From CAYMUL01 sp964393605 (GTDB taxonomy: Bacteria; Bacteroidota; Ignavibacteria; Ignavibacteriales; Ignavibacteriaceae), in assembly GCA_964393605.1 (NCBI GenBank), contig CAYMUL010000007.1:1-64000 (forward strand): DNA of 64,000 bases. The letters are read 5' to 3'. The translations under genes and the position numbers were made by a program. Below, piece by piece: positions 61,631 through 64,000 of the stretch. Numbering within the stretch: the first letter of the stretch is position 1; the number at the start of each line of letters is the position of its first letter. A model generated the notes under the pieces. It was not told where the DNA came from and did no database searches. It was given only the letters and a program-made list of their open reading frames with translations.

Positions 61631-63837
61631 AAAAACAACCTAATTCAAAGTTTAAAAAAATTATTTGGACAACCGTAGCTATCGTTACGGTTCTTTTTAT
61701 TGCGATGATGATCTATGTTGTGCAAGGACTTCCATCGCTTGAAGAATTGGAAAATCCTAAACCGCAGCTTGCGAGCAAAGTCTTTAGCGCAGATGGCGAA
61801 CTGCTCGGGCAATTCTTTTTTGAAAACAGAATTGAAACGGATCTCGACAGCGTTCCTCAACATTTAATCGATGCTCTTATTGCAACCGAAGACAGAAAAT
61901 TCTATTCCCATTGGGGAGTAGATGTGGAAAGATTTATCAAGGGTTTGATAAAGACTGTGATACTTGGAAGACCCGAAGGCGCAAGCACGTTAACTCAACA
62001 GCTTTCAAAAAATCTTTACAAGTTTAAAGGAGATAGAGAAACTTTCATCGATGTCGGTATAAGAAAAATTAGGGAATGGATTACTTCGATTCAAATTGAA
62101 AAAACTTATACGAAGCGGGAGATTCTTGAACTCTATTTGAATGTTTCTTATTTCGGGAAGAGCGCGTTCGGAGTTGAATCTGCGGCAAAAGTTTATTTCG
62201 ATAAAAGTGCAAGCGAACTTACAATCCCCGAAGCGGCAATGCTCGTCGCCCTTTTGAAATCATCTGTCTATTATGACCCCGAACGACGATACGACAATGC
62301 TTTCCGCCGCAGAAATGTTGTGATGTTCAGTATGGTTGATGCCGATTATCTTGATGAAAGTTTGTATCAAAAATTTAAAGAAGAACCAATTATTCTCGCA
62401 AAAGGGAAGCAGGTAAATCTTTCTTCTATCGCGCCTCACTTCATGGAGTTTGTGAGACAACAAGTTGTGAAGATTGCAGAGAAACATGGATATAATTTGT
62501 ATCAAGATGGTTTGAATATTTATACATCGCTCGATTTTCGCATGCAGAAAATTGCAGTGAAAGCAACTCAAGAACACTTGAAAGAATATCAACAGTTGTT
62601 CGAAAAAACATGGAAGTGGGATACTAAAAATAATGCGACGTTATTAAAAAGTTTGGTACTCCGCGCTATTAAGAATTCCGATCGTTACAAGAATGCAGGC
62701 TCAAACACTGAAAAAAGTTTTATTGTTGATGAGCTTTCAAATCATATTCCGTTCATTGATTCGGTGAAGAAAGCCGCAACAAAAGTTGAATCCGGATTTG
62801 TAATTATCGATCCGAAAACCGGACAAATAAAAGCGATGGTTGGAGGCGAAGATCAAAATATTGCGCATGGTTTGAACCGCGTTACTCAAATTAAACGACA
62901 GCCGGGTTCGGCGTTCAAGCCCTTTGTTTATGCCGTTGCGCTCGATAATGGTTATCCTCCCGCGTATTCTCTGTTGAATCAAAAATTTGATCATGAGGGG
63001 TGGTCGCCATCAAACAGCGATAATGAATATAGTGATTTCATGACTTTACGCGAAGGTCTTGCAAAATCCGTCAACGTTATTGCAGGGAGATTGACAACGT
63101 CCGAAATCGCCCCTCCTTCGCAAGTGATTCGTTATGCAAAAAGTATGGGAATAAATTCGAATCTTCATGCGTACCCTTCAATTGCGTTGGGAACTTTTGA
63201 AGTCTCTCCGCTTGAACTTTCTACCGCTTACGCGACTTTAGCGAACTATGGAGTTTATACAAGTCCGATCTCTATTTTAAAAGTTGAAGATGCGAATGGA
63301 ATTTTACTTGAAGAATTCAAACCTGAAGTCCGCGAAGCAATTCCGAAAGCGACTGCACAATTGTTAATCAACATGATGCAAGATGTAATGAACTACGGAA
63401 CGGGTGCGGGAGCGAGAAGATATTTTCATCGCCCCGCGGCAGGAAAAACCGGAACAACGCAAGATTTTTCCGATGCATGGTTTGCCGGATTTACACCGCA
63501 GTTAGCCGGCGGTGTTTGGGTAGGATTTGATGATCATCGCATTAAATTCAACGGTTGGTACGGGCAGGGCGCACGAGCCGCAATGCCAATCTGGGCGAAA
63601 TTCATGGCGGAAGTTTATGAAGAGTTGAAAATCCCACTTGAATATTTTGAACTCTCCGATGAAATTGTTCAGGTAGAATTTTGCCTCGATACAATTTTAC
63701 GAGGAGAATCGAAGTTAGCAACGAGCGGATGCCCGAATACCCGCACGGATTATGTAATCAGCAGTAAAATGCCGCGTGCATGCGATATTCATTCCGGCGA
63801 GTTGCGCTATCAAGGAAATACAGGAAGCGGTTGGTAA
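61627..63837 (+). CDS. Penicillin-binding protein 1A (bifunctional transglycosylase/transpeptidase)
   Basis: A 736-residue class A PBP. One N-terminal membrane helix (KKIIWTTVAIVTVLFIAM) precedes a GT51 glycosyltransferase with the catalytic Glu in IATEDRKFYSHWGVD (~87), EGASTLTQQLSKNLY and KREILELYLNVSYFG. The transpeptidase domain has SxxK at ~428 (QPGSAFKPF), SxN in GLAKSVNVIAG, and KTG in AAGKTGTTQDFSDAWF. It polymerises and cross-links peptidoglycan. I start at ATG 61627, overlapping the lpxH stop, not the TTG at 61615. It ends the long operon; tRNA-Leu follows. Confidence 0.95.
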   Translation: MKKQPNSKFKKIIWTTVAIVTVLFIAMMIYVVQGLPSLEELENPKPQLASKVFSADGELLGQFFFENRIETDLDSVPQHLIDALIATEDRKFYSHWGVDVERFIKGLIKTVILGRPEGASTLTQQLSKNLYKFKGDRETFIDVGIRKIREWITSIQIEKTYTKREILELYLNVSYFGKSAFGVESAAKVYFDKSASELTIPEAAMLVALLKSSVYYDPERRYDNAFRRRNVVMFSMVDADYLDESLYQKFKEEPIILAKGKQVNLSSIAPHFMEFVRQQVVKIAEKHGYNLYQDGLNIYTSLDFRMQKIAVKATQEHLKEYQQLFEKTWKWDTKNNATLLKSLVLRAIKNSDRYKNAGSNTEKSFIVDELSNHIPFIDSVKKAATKVESGFVIIDPKTGQIKAMVGGEDQNIAHGLNRVTQIKRQPGSAFKPFVYAVALDNGYPPAYSLLNQKFDHEGWSPSNSDNEYSDFMTLREGLAKSVNVIAGRLTTSEIAPPSQVIRYAKSMGINSNLHAYPSIALGTFEVSPLELSTAYATLANYGVYTSPISILKVEDANGILLEEFKPEVREAIPKATAQLLINMMQDVMNYGTGAGARRYFHRPAAGKTGTTQDFSDAWFAGFTPQLAGGVWVGFDDHRIKFNGWYGQGARAAMPIWAKFMAEVYEELKIPLEYFELSDEIVQVEFCLDTILRGESKLATSGCPNTRTDYVISSKMPRACDIHSGELRYQGNTGSGW

Positions 63838-63884
63838 AAATCAATCTGCAATGATTAATTTTGTAACGAAAAAAAATAATAATT

Positions 63885-63968
63885 GCCCGGATGGCGGAAT
63901 TGGTAGACGCGCTAGTTTCAGGAGCTAGTGGATGTAAATCCGTAGGGGTTCGAGTCCCCTTTCGGGCA
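63885..63968 (+). tRNA. tRNA-Leu (CAG)
   Basis: An 84-base class II tRNA. The acceptor GCCCGGA pairs TTCGGGC (one G-T), discriminator A, CCA not encoded. The D arm holds GGAATTGGTAGAC. The anticodon stem CTAGT/GCTAG (one T-G pair) encloses loop TTCAGGA, anticodon CAG reading CUG. A variable arm follows, and the T arm is AGGGG TTCGAGT CCCCT. This is a different isoacceptor from the CAA tRNA at 32736. Confidence 0.95.
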
Positions 63969-64000
63969 CGAGTTGTGCAGTGATATTATCTACTTTTTTA

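Overview
The window reads as a piece of an uncultured bacterial genome from the Ignavibacteria or a close relative in the Bacteroidota/Chlorobi group. The base composition is AT-rich. Four complete secreted proteins and one truncated one end in the type IX secretion C-terminal domain with the NYPNPFNP motif. Three well-placed promoters resemble the Bacteroidota -33 TTTG / -7 TAnnTTTG pattern. A run of exactly 100 Ns at 32924-33023 is a scaffold gap, so this is a draft assembly. The lineage call is an inference from these signatures.

Layout. (1) 1-7130: the end of one T9SS cargo gene and a 1974-residue fibronectin-like repeat protein whose DNA repeats with an exact 588 bp period, then a terminator and a repeat-rich spacer. 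(2) 7682-13294, minus strand: an envelope and histidine-degradation operon (SPOR lipoprotein, hutI, glutamate formimidoyltransferase, cyclodeaminase, NamZ-type muramidase, FlgT/CsgG-like protein). (3) 13408-22184, plus strand: glgA, gmhB-like phosphatase, lipoprotein, outer-membrane barrel, TPR protein, glyA, tatC, polyprenyl synthase. (4) 22188-25127, minus strand: acyl-CoA dehydrogenase, divergent HisA, cyclic-nucleotide-binding protein, universal stress protein. (5) 25393-32003, plus strand: pyrK, pyrD, folC, rho and an M23-like T9SS cargo protein.

(6) 32004-33262 is the most unusual stretch. An intact tRNA-Leu(CAA) is bracketed by two different 70 bp tandem repeats, one built on the 5' half of the tRNA and one carrying its 3' acceptor end. 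Next to it is a 441 bp module between 40 bp direct repeats, holding a tRNA-Leu remnant and a small GIY-YIG endonuclease gene. The assembly breaks inside the 5'-half array.

(7) 33263-43431: two large T9SS cargo genes with near-identical terminators. (8) 43605-47115, minus strand: floA, a small membrane protein and a UvrD-type helicase. (9) 47340-63837, plus strand: clpC with its own terminator, then a close-packed run of eleven genes (pterin dehydratase, pyrE, MscS, M64 peptidase, SpoIIE phosphatase, aldehyde dehydrogenase, MgtC/DUF4010 protein, fused E1 dehydrogenase, M1 peptidase, LpxH-like hydrolase, PBP1A). A tRNA-Leu(CAG) closes the window.

Functional threads: one-carbon and folate metabolism (hutI, ftcD, fchA, glyA, folC, pterin dehydratase), pyrimidine synthesis (pyrK, pyrD, pyrE), envelope biogenesis (NamZ, SPOR, LpxH-like, PBP1A, polyprenyl synthase, OMP), glycogen, and T9SS-exported surface proteins. 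No T9SS machinery genes are present here.
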